28,412 nucleotides of DNA from an uncultured Prevotella sp. (GTDB lineage: Bacteria; Bacteroidota; Bacteroidia; Bacteroidales; Bacteroidaceae): assembly GCA_900546575.1 (NCBI GenBank), contig URDM01000034.1, positions 1-28,412 on the forward strand. The letters run 5' to 3'. Below, piece by piece: positions 1-8,143 of the stretch (position 1 is the first letter of the stretch; each line of letters begins with the position of its first letter). Position numbers and translations under genes: made by a program. The notes beneath the pieces were generated by a model. The model had not been told where the DNA came from. It saw only the letters and a program-made list of their open reading frames with translations, and made no database searches.

Positions 1-80
1 CATGTACAGGAATACTGAAAGTTTTTTAAAAAAAATCACATACTGCCTTTAGCGATACATATTCGCTGAATAGTTACTAT

Positions 81-114
81 TTATTATTTATTAGTTATTA
101 ATTATTAATTGTCA
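81..114. repeat. Heptamer tandem tract (TTATTAx)
   Basis: Consecutive 7-base units TTATTAT, TTATTAG, TTATTAA, TTATTAA are followed by TTGTCA. The same order of units (TTATTAG, TTATTAA, TTGTCAG) recurs at 467-487. Confidence 0.7.
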
Positions 115-142
115 AACATCGATTCCCTCGGGGTCTTTTAAA

Positions 143-446
143 CACGAATTACCAGATTTGTTTTTAGTCACGAATTATCATGAGATTTGTTCTTAGTCAC
201 GAATTATCAGGAATTGGCCATGAATTACTCCACGAATTAAATTTATGATTAATTTATGGGAATTCGTGACAAAAAGAACTATATGCAGGGTGCGTTGGTT
301 TTTCGGACACGAATTATCGTGAGATTTGTTCTTAGTCACGAATTATCAGGAATTATCCATGAATTATGCCACGAATTGAATTTATGGGTAATTTATGGTG
401 AATTACTTCCTTACAGTCAGTGGGTCCAAGGACAAATCTCGTGACT
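143..446. repeat. Dispersed direct and inverted CACGAATTA repeats
   Basis: A unit of about 92 bp at 169-261 is repeated at 308-400 with few differences, and a partial copy begins at 143. The word TTAGTCACGAATTATC occurs exactly at 164-179, 193-208 and 332-347. Inverted versions (AATTCGTGAC at 261-270; ACAAATCTCGTGACTAA near 431-446) allow stem formation. No transposase frame or clear terminal inverted repeat with target duplication is visible, so I call it a degenerate intergenic repeat family rather than an insertion sequence. Confidence 0.75.
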
Positions 447-466
447 AAAGCCCTATTCTCATACAG

Positions 467-535
467 TTATTAGTTATTAATTGTCAGTTATAAACAACAA
501 TCGACAACTGACAATTAATAACTAATAACTAATAA
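467..535. repeat. Inverted heptamer arrays, possible transcript end of the serine operon
   Basis: Units TTATTAG, TTATTAA, TTGTCAG, TTATAAA (467-494) face CTGACAA, TTAATAA, CTAATAA, CTAATAA (508-535). The arms are reverse complements over about 20 bases and would form a long AT-rich stem just beyond the DUF1015 stop codon. A terminator role for the minus-strand operon is plausible, but there is no GC-rich stem. Confidence 0.6.
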
Positions 536-536
536 T

Positions 537-1784
537 TTAGTCAAGTTTGTGGATAACAAGGCCTGAGCGTAGTTTCGGCTCAAACCATGTAGCCTTAGGA
601 GGCATAATCTTGCCGCTGTCGGCTATGTCCATAATCTGCTGCATTGTGACGGGATAGAGAGCCAATGCCACACGCATTTCGCCACTATCCACACGTCGCT
701 TCAATTCGCCGAGTCCGCGAAGACCACCGACAAAATCGATACGCTTGTCCGAACGCAAATCGGTTATGCCAAGTAACTTGTCAAGAATCAGTCGGCTTGA
801 GATATCTACATCGAGCACTCCGATTGGGTCTGTTCCGTCGTATGTTCCTTCCTTGGCCTCAAGACTGTACCACTTGCCGTCAAGATATAGCGAGAACTCA
901 TGCAGATGCTGTGGCTTGTATTCGTCAGCGCCCTCACACTTAACGATGAAGTCAGCCTCCAATGCCTTCAGGAACTCCTCCGACGACATTCCGTTCAAAT
1001 CCTTTACTACGCGGTTGTAGTCGAGGATTGTAAGCTGCGAAGCCTGGAAGCATACAGCCATGAAGTAGTTGTACTCTTCATTGCCTACATGCTGCGGATT
1101 CTGCTTAGCCTTCTCGGCGCCTACAAGGGCTGCCGCTGCACTACGATGATGGCCGTCGGCTATGTAGAGGGCTGGCATCTTGCGGAACTCTTCTGTGATG
1201 GTAGCAATGTCCTTATCATCGGAAATTGTCCAGAACTGATGGCGGAAACCGTCAATAGGTGCTATGAAATCATAAACAGGTGCAGTTGCGGCATAGCGGT
1301 TGATGAGTTCGTCGAGTACGCTGTTGTCGGGATAGGCAAAGAATACAGGCTCGATATTGGCATCACATACGCGTACATGCTTCATGCGGTCTTCCTCTTT
1401 GTCGCGACGGGTAAGTTCGTGCTTCTTGATTACACCGTTCATATAGTCATTGACGAAGGCTCCTACAACGAGACCGTACTGTGTCTTGCCGTTCATTGTC
1501 TGGGCGTAGATGTAATACTGCTCCTTGTCGTCCTGTACAAGCCAACCTTTCTCCTGAAATTTACGGAAATTGTCGGCAGCCTGCTTGTAGACACGAGGGT
1601 CGTACTCGCTTGCACCTGGCTCGAAGTCAATCTCGGGCTTGATGATATGATAAAGACTCATCTCGTTGTCGCCTGCTTCGGCACGGGCTTCTTCCGAGTT
1701 GAGAACATCGTAAGGGCGTGACTCTACACGCTCCACCAAATCGTGCGGTGGGCGCAGTCCTTTAAAGGGTTTTATTGTAGCCAT
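537..1784 (-). CDS. DUF1015 family protein of the serine operon
   Basis: This 415-residue cytosolic protein matches the DUF1015 family in length and motifs. The signature is ALYIADGHHR, with D210-G211-H212-H213-R214, and an upstream KKHELT segment (residues 120-125) followed by a DR-rich stretch is also family-like. The DGHHR motif resembles the ParB/sulfiredoxin-type fold, which includes free-serine kinases such as SerK and SbnI; that resemblance is from motif reading only. The gene starts 13 bp after serA ends, as the third gene of serC-serA-DUF1015, a neighbourhood common in Bacteroidetes. No serB-like phosphatase is present in the window, so a role at the phosphoserine/serine step is a reasonable inference but unproven. 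The start is the first in-frame ATG, beginning MATIKPFKGL, typical of the family. Confidence 0.9.
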   Translation of the reverse strand: MATIKPFKGLRPPHDLVERVESRPYDVLNSEEARAEAGDNEMSLYHIIKPEIDFEPGASEYDPRVYKQAADNFRKFQEKGWLVQDDKEQYYIYAQTMNGKTQYGLVVGAFVNDYMNGVIKKHELTRRDKEEDRMKHVRVCDANIEPVFFAYPDNSVLDELINRYAATAPVYDFIAPIDGFRHQFWTISDDKDIATITEEFRKMPALYIADGHHRSAAAALVGAEKAKQNPQHVGNEEYNYFMAVCFQASQLTILDYNRVVKDLNGMSSEEFLKALEADFIVKCEGADEYKPQHLHEFSLYLDGKWYSLEAKEGTYDGTDPIGVLDVDISSRLILDKLLGITDLRSDKRIDFVGGLRGLGELKRRVDSGEMRVALALYPVTMQQIMDIADSGKIMPPKATWFEPKLRSGLVIHKLD

Positions 1785-1797
1785 AAAATTTTAATCG

Positions 1798-2715
1798 TTA
1801 CTTGTTTACTTGATACTTAGTGCATCCCTCACTGAAGAAGGCATTGATCTGCTTGGCTGCAGCAATACCTGCATTGATGTTAGCCTCGGCTGTCTGTGCA
1901 CCCATCTTCTTAGGTGTAGAGAAGTAGCGACCTTCAAATTTGCGGAACTCAGCATCTGCATCAGGCATAATATCGGTAACGTACTTGATATCGGTGCGCT
2001 CTTCCATAAGTTTGAGCAGCTCAGGCTCATTAATTACTTCCTTGCGTGCTGTGTTAACGAGGATAGCATTCTTCTTCATCTTACCGACAAGAGCGGCATT
2101 GATGCTCTGCTTGGTCTGAGGAGTAGCAGGAATATGGAGCGAAACCACATCACAATTCTCGAAGAGAGCGTCCTGCGAATCAACTGCAGTAACACCGGCA
2201 GCCTCAATAGCTTCCTTCGGACAGAAAGCATCGTAAGCAGAAACTTCCATACCGAAGCCCTTTGCGATGCGAGCCACATTACGGCCTACATTGCCGAAAG
2301 CAAGGATACCAAGCTTCTTGCCCAAAAGCTCAGAGCCCGACTTGCCGTTGTAGAAATTACGAACAGCATAAACCAACAAACCGAATACAAGTTCGGCTAC
2401 AGCATTCGAGTTCTGGCCTGGAGTGTTCTCTACGACTACTCCCTTCTCCTTGGCATAAGCACAGTCTACATTATCGTATCCGGCGCCTGCACGAACTACG
2501 ATCTTGAGCTGCTTAGCAGCGTCGAGCACCTCGGGAGTAACCTTGTCCGAACGAATAATCATAGCGTCGGCATCGGCTACAGCATCAAGAAGCTGCTGCT
2601 TGTCAGTATATTTCTCAAGGAGAACAAGTTCGTTGCCTGCTCCTTCAATTTCTGCCTTAATACCATTCACGGCTGCTGCTGCAAACGGTTTCTCGGTTGC
2701 CACCAATATTTTCAT
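1798..2715 (-). CDS. serA: D-3-phosphoglycerate dehydrogenase, short type with active-site lysine
   Basis: The enzyme oxidises 3-phosphoglycerate to phosphohydroxypyruvate with NAD, the first step of serine synthesis. At 305 residues it has only the substrate- and NAD-binding domains, with no C-terminal ACT or intervening domain, so serine feedback through an ACT domain is not expected. The Rossmann turn is FGNVGR (140-145), and the catalytic arginine lies in NTARKEVINE (221-230). Where the family usually has a His before GA (HIGA or HLGA), this protein reads TPKKMGAQT (267-275), putting Lys270 (or Lys269) at the catalytic histidine position. That matches the lysine subclass of short PGDHs known from Entamoeba histolytica. 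It lies 43 bp downstream of serC and 13 bp upstream of the DUF1015 gene. Confidence 0.95.
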   Translation of the reverse strand: MKILVATEKPFAAAAVNGIKAEIEGAGNELVLLEKYTDKQQLLDAVADADAMIIRSDKVTPEVLDAAKQLKIVVRAGAGYDNVDCAYAKEKGVVVENTPGQNSNAVAELVFGLLVYAVRNFYNGKSGSELLGKKLGILAFGNVGRNVARIAKGFGMEVSAYDAFCPKEAIEAAGVTAVDSQDALFENCDVVSLHIPATPQTKQSINAALVGKMKKNAILVNTARKEVINEPELLKLMEERTDIKYVTDIMPDADAEFRKFEGRYFSTPKKMGAQTAEANINAGIAAAKQINAFFSEGCTKYQVNK

Positions 2716-2758
2716 AGTAAACGATTTTTAATAATTATACGATAAGAAAACACCACAA

Positions 2759-3826
2759 TTAGTGCTCTGCCTCAAAATCCTGCATGCACTTAACAAGAGC
2801 CTCTACACACTCAAGCGGAAGGGCGTTGTAGCAGCTTGCACGGAATCCACCTACAGAGCGGTGACCCTTGATACCTACCATACCATGAGCTACTGCATAG
2901 TCGAGGAACGGCTTCTCAAGATCCTTATACTCATCGTTCATAACGAAGCAGATGTTCATGAGTGAGCGAGACTCTGGCTCTACTGTTCCACGGAACAACT
3001 TGTTGCGGTCGATTTCAGCATACAGCATCTCGGCACGCTCCTTGGCACGACGGTCCATCTCCTCTACTCCACCGTTCTTCTTAATCCAACGCAATGTCTC
3101 AAGAGCGCAATAGATAGGCACTACAGGAGGTGTATTGAACATAGAACCCTTCTCTACGTGTGTGCGATAGTCGAGCATTGTAGGAATCTGACGAGGAGCC
3201 TTGCCCAACACTTCGTCCTTCACGATAACAAGTGTAACACCTGCCATTGCGAGGTTCTTCTGAGCACCGGCATAGATGCAGTCGTACTTAGCCACGTCAA
3301 TTGGGCGGCTGAAGATATCAGACGACATGTCACCAATGAGTCTTACGGGAACATCGGGTTCTTTACGGATTTCAGTACCGTAAATCGTGTTGTTAGTAGT
3401 GATGTGCAAATAATCCAAATCAGCAGGGCATTCGTAGTCCTTCGGATAATAAGTGTAGCCAGCTTCGGCTGATGAAGCCACCTCTACTACCTCTCCGAAC
3501 AATTTGGCTTCCTTCATAGCCTTCTTTGCCCAAGTACCGGTGTTGAGATAACCAGCCTTCTTGATAAGGAAGTTGAAAGGAACCATACAGAATTCAAGCG
3601 AGGCACCTCCACCAAGGAACAAAACTGAATATCCCTCGGGAACTCCTAAAAGCTCCTTGATAAGGGCTACAGCTTCGTCTACTACAGGCTGGAAGTCCTT
3701 GGCTCTATGGCTAATCTCTGCCAAAGAGAGTCCTGAGCCGTTAAAGTCTAAAATCTGCTTTGCTGTATTCTCAATCACTTCGCGAGGGAGTATTGAAGGA
3801 CCAGCGTTAAAGTTGTACTTCTTCAT
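2759..3826 (-). CDS. serC: Phosphoserine aminotransferase
   Basis: This PLP enzyme transfers the amino group of glutamate to 3-phosphohydroxypyruvate to give O-phosphoserine, and in B6 synthesis can act on the related erythronate-derived substrate. At 355 residues it has normal family length. The N-terminus YNFNAGPSILP is typical. The PLP lysine is Lys190 in YAGAQKNLAMAG, and Asp166 in GDMSSDI contacts the cofactor nitrogen. It is the first gene of the serC-serA-DUF1015 operon and has a Bacteroidetes-type promoter at 3870-3901. No frameshift or unusual feature is seen. Confidence 0.96.
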   Translation of the reverse strand: MKKYNFNAGPSILPREVIENTAKQILDFNGSGLSLAEISHRAKDFQPVVDEAVALIKELLGVPEGYSVLFLGGGASLEFCMVPFNFLIKKAGYLNTGTWAKKAMKEAKLFGEVVEVASSAEAGYTYYPKDYECPADLDYLHITTNNTIYGTEIRKEPDVPVRLIGDMSSDIFSRPIDVAKYDCIYAGAQKNLAMAGVTLVIVKDEVLGKAPRQIPTMLDYRTHVEKGSMFNTPPVVPIYCALETLRWIKKNGGVEEMDRRAKERAEMLYAEIDRNKLFRGTVEPESRSLMNICFVMNDEYKDLEKPFLDYAVAHGMVGIKGHRSVGGFRASCYNALPLECVEALVKCMQDFEAEH

Positions 3827-3869
3827 GTGCTGTCTGTTATTAAGTTAATATTTAAATGTTCTTTCGATA

Positions 3870-3901
3870 GCGAAGTTACAATTTATTTTCGAGAAGAACA
3901 A
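3870..3901 (-). promoter_or_regulatory. Promoter of the serC operon
   Basis: Read on the minus strand, TTTG (3898-3901) is followed by a 20-base spacer and TAACTTCG (3870-3877), one base from the Bacteroidetes -7 consensus TAnnTTTG. It lies 44 bp upstream of the serC start. Confidence 0.65.
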
Positions 3902-4030
3902 ATAAAACCTACTTATTTATTCCGGAAGGGCAAAAACTGCATGTTTGCACCCTCTTTTGTTGACAAAAAGCAACATGACAACAATCTACACCTTATTAAT
4001 AATATAAGGGAGGTGAACTTTGGCGTACCG

Positions 4031-5584
4031 TCAGCTGTTGTTTCTCATTCTTTTCTTAAGCTTCAGCTTGGGAATCTTCAGCCTGTCGCCTGGCTTCACA
4101 TCAGTACACTTGTTAAGCACTTCGACATAACACTCCATACCGTCGCCGAGGAATGCCTTGCTTATAGACGCAAGGGTCTGCCCCTTTTGGACAGTCACCA
4201 CCTGGTCGACGCCTACTATCACATAAGCTCCGGTTCTGACACGTGCGTCATAGTTGTAGTCGGTTATGCCGGTCTGCACCTGTGGCTTAACTTCTACGGC
4301 AGGCTCTTTCTCTACAGATGGCTTATTCTGAACTGCTGCCTTGCTCTCGACTATAGCCTCTTTATCGATTGCAGCTGCTTGGCTGTCGGGATTTTGAGTT
4401 GGCTTGACAACACGTCTGTCAGCAACAGTCTGCTTCGAGAGCGTCTGTTTTCTTTCCTCTATTTGCTTCTCAAGTTTCTCGATAGCTTGATTTCGGGTCT
4501 CTATTCTAACATAAAGCGCATATAGTCCGGCTCCTATGCCTATAAGCAGCAAGAACGACAGGGCTGAGAGCCAATACGTCAGTCGGGGATTCTTCTGGCG
4601 ACAAACCATCTGGGGCTCTTCTTCTTTGTCAATGGTCTTCTTAAACATGAGGAGTTCTGCCATCTTGCGACAGCGTTCACGTTCGGTCTGTTCTTCTGAC
4701 GATTGGGCACAAGCAGGCGCTTCGGCCTTGTCGCATTCACAATGCACATCGGCCACTTCGCTCTCTGACGGCTGTTCCTCAATCCTGTCTGCTTCAACTG
4801 GTTGTTCCTCTGACAGAACTGCTTCAGCAAGTTGTTCCTCTGTACTTGTATTGTCAGTCTGTACGACAGCAGGCCCATTCTCCTTTTCTTCAGATTCTAC
4901 TTCGGCATCAGCAGACTCTTCTTCTGCCATAGGTTCTTGCATATCAGCTTCAGTTTCAGCCGCATTATCCACCTCGTCGTTAACCTCATCATTGTCTTCA
5001 GAATCGGCAAAGTCTTCCTCATCCATTTCGGAGAAGTCTACTCCATCATTGAGTATTACCGTCTCGAACTGCAAGAAGGGTCGGTTGATGCGGTCGCGCA
5101 GCATCACTTCAGGAGAGAAAGAATACTTGCCTCGACCCGTCTTGAACGAGCCGAGTCCCTTTATCTTAACCGTAGCATCAGGATGCACAAGAAGTTCTTC
5201 GCTGACTGTAGCAAACATGAAATGTACAAAGCTGAAGGCATCATTGTCGTTCAAGCCATAGCGTTCGGTCAGGACTCTACCAAAGTCGCTGATGTCGACA
5301 AAGCCTTTAGGAACATTGGCGGTTTTACGTGCCGATGTCTCTGCCTTGAATGTCACGACAACCTTAGGCGGCACAAGCATACGCTGACCACTTGAAGGAT
5401 TGACAACAATACGCTCCATGCGCTTCTTAATCTCGAAACCCCCGAAACTGGCTATCGAGACCCCTATGCCTTCATCAAACTTCTGCGACATACCCTCCAC
5501 TACACAACGCACCATGCGCTGCGTATCATCCTGAGAGAATCCCGTATGTCGGGACAGTTCGGCTATGTATTCCTTGTTGTTCAT
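4031..5584 (-). CDS. Membrane-anchored HU-domain protein with periplasmic LysM domain
   Basis: This 517-residue protein has an unusual layout. Residues 1-85 form an HU/IHF DNA-binding fold with a FGGFEIKKR strand and an NPSSGQR arm tip (62-68). Residues 94-176 form a second, more divergent HU-like unit (IKGLGSFKTGRGKY). Residues 185-300 are a low-complexity acidic linker rich in Glu, Asp and Ser. One hydrophobic helix follows at about 336-358, preceded by basic RQKNPR, so the N-terminus should be cytosolic. A short coiled coil (365-385) and a Lys/Glu/Val-rich spacer lead to a LysM domain at about 462-507 (VTVQKGQTLASISKAFLG to KPGDRLKIPK). The predicted topology puts DNA binding inside and peptidoglycan binding in the periplasm. 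It is the last gene of ftsY-rimO-HU/LysM, 27 bp after rimO. Its function as a chromosome-to-wall tether is inferred. Confidence 0.88.
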   Translation of the reverse strand: MNNKEYIAELSRHTGFSQDDTQRMVRCVVEGMSQKFDEGIGVSIASFGGFEIKKRMERIVVNPSSGQRMLVPPKVVVTFKAETSARKTANVPKGFVDISDFGRVLTERYGLNDNDAFSFVHFMFATVSEELLVHPDATVKIKGLGSFKTGRGKYSFSPEVMLRDRINRPFLQFETVILNDGVDFSEMDEEDFADSEDNDEVNDEVDNAAETEADMQEPMAEEESADAEVESEEKENGPAVVQTDNTSTEEQLAEAVLSEEQPVEADRIEEQPSESEVADVHCECDKAEAPACAQSSEEQTERERCRKMAELLMFKKTIDKEEEPQMVCRQKNPRLTYWLSALSFLLLIGIGAGLYALYVRIETRNQAIEKLEKQIEERKQTLSKQTVADRRVVKPTQNPDSQAAAIDKEAIVESKAAVQNKPSVEKEPAVEVKPQVQTGITDYNYDARVRTGAYVIVGVDQVVTVQKGQTLASISKAFLGDGMECYVEVLNKCTDVKPGDRLKIPKLKLKKRMRNNS

Positions 5585-5611
5585 ACGGACATCCGGTTAG
5601 CTAAACGTCAA

Positions 5612-6916
5612 TCAGTCGACCACCTCGCCATAGAGGTCGAAGTCGTCGCTATCAGTAATATGTACATTATAGAAGCTTCCTACACGCAGACGGCGGTCGG
5701 ACTTGATCAGTACCTCAGGGTCAACCTCAGGCGAGCAGAACTCGGTACGTCCGATATAATACTCCCCTTCCTTGCGGTCGACAATGGTCTTAAGTACAGA
5801 ACCGATCTTGCGCGCCTCTACCTCGGCGCTAACACGCTGCTGCACAGCCATAAGCTTGTCGAGTCGGCGCTGCTTCTCCTCCTGTGGCACATCGTCGGTA
5901 TAATGCTCGGCACTATACGTACCGTCTTCAGCCGAATAGGCAAAAGCTCCCATACGTTCGAAACGTGCCCACTTGACAAAGTCGACAAGTTCGCGGAAGT
6001 CTTCCTCGGTCTCTCCTGGGAAGCCTACCATAAGCGTAGTGCGCAGATGGATGCCAGGCACACCCTGGCGAATCTTCTCAATCAGCTCCATTGTCTCCTT
6101 CTTGGAAACGTTGCGATGCATGCGTGTCAATACATTATCCGAAATATGCTGCAAGGCGATGTCGAGATACTTGCACACGTTAGGCTTCTCGCGTATCACG
6201 TCGAGCAGCTCAAGCGGGAACTGGTTGGGATAGGCGTAATGCAGACGCACCCACTTAACGCCCTTTATATCGGCAATGTCGGATATAAGGTCGGCAATAT
6301 GACGCTTGCCGTCAATGTCAACGCCATAATAGGTAAGTTCCTGGGCGATAATCTGGAATTCCTTAACGCCACGCTCCACAAGCTCGCGCACCTCCGCAAG
6401 GATTTCTTCCTTTGGACGACTGACGTGTCTGCCCGTTATGATTGGTATGGCACAATAGGCACAATGGCGGTCGCAACCCTCGCTTATCTTGATATAGGCA
6501 TAATGACGAGGAGTCGTAATATGACGGTCGGCAGAGTCGACAGCAGGAGTTTCGGGTTCGCCCAAATCCACAAGGAGCTGCTTGTAATTGAACTTGCCGT
6601 AATACTTGTCTACCTGAGGAATCTCCTTCTCCAAATCCTCCTTGTATCGCTGCGAGAGACAACCCATGACAAACAACTTGCCTATACGTCCCTCTTCCTT
6701 AGCCTGTACAAGTTCGAGAATGGTGTCAATGCTCTCCTGCTTGGCGTCTTCAATGAAGCCGCAAGTATTGACAACTACAATCTCTCCCTCTATGCGTTTT
6801 GCATCATGCGTACACTTATAGCCTGCCTTTTCAAACTTAGCCATAAGCGTTTCGCTATCGACGAGATTCTTGGAACATCCCATCGTTATGATATCTATCT
6901 GTCCTTTCTTCATCAA
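5612..6916 (-). CDS. rimO: Ribosomal protein S12 methylthiotransferase RimO
   Basis: This radical-SAM enzyme adds a methylthio group to the conserved aspartate of ribosomal protein S12. At 434 residues it has family length. Three N-terminal cysteines that hold the auxiliary cluster are visible: Cys14 (TMGCSKNLVDSE), Cys52 (NTCGFI) and Cys86 (MGCLSQRY). The SAM cluster motif is GCDRHCAYC with Cys148, Cys152 and Cys155. A C-terminal TRAM domain follows (RKIGSVLKTIVDRKEGEYY onward). The MGCSKNLVDSE motif favours RimO over MiaB. It sits 11 bp downstream of ftsY and 27 bp upstream of the HU/LysM gene. The start could be either of two adjacent ATGs. Confidence 0.95.
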   Translation of the reverse strand: MMKKGQIDIITMGCSKNLVDSETLMAKFEKAGYKCTHDAKRIEGEIVVVNTCGFIEDAKQESIDTILELVQAKEEGRIGKLFVMGCLSQRYKEDLEKEIPQVDKYYGKFNYKQLLVDLGEPETPAVDSADRHITTPRHYAYIKISEGCDRHCAYCAIPIITGRHVSRPKEEILAEVRELVERGVKEFQIIAQELTYYGVDIDGKRHIADLISDIADIKGVKWVRLHYAYPNQFPLELLDVIREKPNVCKYLDIALQHISDNVLTRMHRNVSKKETMELIEKIRQGVPGIHLRTTLMVGFPGETEEDFRELVDFVKWARFERMGAFAYSAEDGTYSAEHYTDDVPQEEKQRRLDKLMAVQQRVSAEVEARKIGSVLKTIVDRKEGEYYIGRTEFCSPEVDPEVLIKSDRRLRVGSFYNVHITDSDDFDLYGEVVD

Positions 6917-6927
6917 TATTCTTTATC

Positions 6928-7884
6928 TTAATCCTGTTTGAACAACGAATCGACAAACTGGCGCTTGTTGAACAGCTGCAAAGCCTCCATCGACTCGCCA
7001 AGTCCAATATACTTCACGGGCACCTTGAGCTGGTCGCTGATGCCTATCACCACTCCACCCTTGGCTGTGCCGTCGAGCTTGGTAATGGCAAGCGAAGTAA
7101 TCTGGGTAACCTGCGAGAACTGCTTGGCCTGCTCGAAAGCATTCTGTCCTGTACTGCCATCAAGCACCAAGAGCACTTCGTCAGGAGCCTGGGGCAACAC
7201 CTTCTTCATTACATCCTTTATCTTTTTCAGCTCGTTCATCAGTCCCACCTTGTTGTGAAGACGTCCGGCGGTGTCGATAATAACAACATCTGCGCCATTG
7301 GCCTTAGCAGAAGACAAAGTGTCGAAAGCCACAGAAGCAGGGTCGGAACCCATCTGCTGCTTTACTACCGGCACACCGACACGCTCACCCCATATACAAA
7401 TCTGCTCTACAGCGGCAGCACGGAAGGTGTCGGCAGCACCGAGATAAACCTTCTTGCCAGCCTTCTTGAACTGATAGGCAAGCTTGCCGATAGTCGTGGT
7501 CTTGCCAACGCCGTTGACTCCGACAACCAATATGACATAAGGCTTGTGCTCTGCAGGCAAATCCCAGTCGTCGTTGTCGCCAGTATGGTTCTCGGTAAGG
7601 AGCGAAGCAATCTCGTCGCGCATGATGCCGTTAAGCTCGGATGTCGACACATACTTGTCGCGAGCCACACGCTCTTCGATGCGCTTGATAATCTTAAGAG
7701 TAGTCTCCACACCTATATCCGATGTAATCAGAGCCTCCTCAAGATTGTCGAGCACCTCATCGTCGACAGTCGACTTGCCCATTACTGCACGTTGTATCTT
7801 GTCGAATACGCTATGCTTTGTCTTTTCGAGTCCGTTGTCGAGGACTTCCTTTCTGTTCTTATTAAAAAATCCAAAAATTCCCAT
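6928..7884 (-). CDS. ftsY: Signal recognition particle receptor FtsY
   Basis: This SRP-type GTPase docks ribosome-SRP complexes at the inner membrane for co-translational insertion. At 318 residues it is the compact form: the N-terminus goes directly from a short hydrophobic, membrane-binding start (MGIFGFFNK) into the NG domain, without the long acidic A domain of E. coli. GTPase motifs are clear: GVNGVGKTTT (122-131), DTFRAAAVEQ, DTAGRL and TKLDGTAKGG. It heads the ftsY-rimO-HU/LysM operon and has a good promoter at 7903-7933. Confidence 0.96.
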   Translation of the reverse strand: MGIFGFFNKNRKEVLDNGLEKTKHSVFDKIQRAVMGKSTVDDEVLDNLEEALITSDIGVETTLKIIKRIEERVARDKYVSTSELNGIMRDEIASLLTENHTGDNDDWDLPAEHKPYVILVVGVNGVGKTTTIGKLAYQFKKAGKKVYLGAADTFRAAAVEQICIWGERVGVPVVKQQMGSDPASVAFDTLSSAKANGADVVIIDTAGRLHNKVGLMNELKKIKDVMKKVLPQAPDEVLLVLDGSTGQNAFEQAKQFSQVTQITSLAITKLDGTAKGGVVIGISDQLKVPVKYIGLGESMEALQLFNKRQFVDSLFKQD

Positions 7885-7902
7885 ATAACGTTATATTTTC
7901 TG

Positions 7903-7933
7903 CAAAGTTAGTTTAAAATAAGCAGAACACAAA
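7903..7933 (-). promoter_or_regulatory. Promoter of the ftsY operon
   Basis: On the minus strand TTTG (7930-7933), a 19-base spacer and TAACTTTG (7903-7910) match the Bacteroidetes consensus exactly. The ftsY ATG follows within 20 bases, giving a short 5' leader. Confidence 0.75.
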
Positions 7934-8070
7934 GCATTTCGATTAATAATTAAGGTAATAAGTCGCATAACGCTACATACAGAAGCCTTTTATCATGTCC
8001 TAAAACGTTAATTATTATTAACCGCACATCAAAATCATCTACAAGTATCTGTGTTTTAAGAAAATATGTC

Positions 8071-8078
8071 TAACTTTG
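8071..8078 (+). promoter_or_regulatory. -7 box of the rpsA promoter
   Basis: TAACTTTG matches TAnnTTTG exactly and lies 65 bp upstream of the rpsA ATG. No clear TTG is seen 19-21 bases upstream. The leader after it is extremely A/T-rich without a Shine-Dalgarno sequence. Confidence 0.6.
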
Positions 8079-8143
8079 CACCCTGATTTTTAATTCACAT
8101 AAAGTCTAACTTTATTAATTACATTTTTAACATTTAATTTTTT

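Larger units (their letters stand above)
1..536. other. Noncoding, repeat-rich gap downstream of the serine operon
   Basis: No convincing gene lies here. The first 70 bases are plain AT-rich sequence. The remainder consists of heptamer tracts (81-114 and 467-535) around a block of dispersed repeats built on the word CACGAATTA (143-446). The 62-codon open frame at 256-444 lies wholly inside the repeats and is not credible. The minus-strand DUF1015 gene ends at 537, so the inverted heptamer array next to it may form its transcript end. Confidence 0.75.

Noticed and set aside
256..444. 62-codon open frame on the plus strand
   Set aside because: It lies entirely in the CACGAATTA repeat block, and its composition follows the repeats rather than a protein.
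1810..2745. 311-codon antisense frame over serA
   Set aside because: It is a shadow of serA, with no domain and no promoter or start context.
3991..4009. CCTTAT/ATAAGG hairpin downstream of the HU/LysM gene as terminator
   Set aside because: The stem is only six weak pairs and lacks a T tract on the minus strand.
5546..6931. 461-codon open frame on the plus strand opposite rimO
   Set aside because: rimO on the other strand has full family motifs; the antisense frame has no recognisable domain and results from rimO codon bias.
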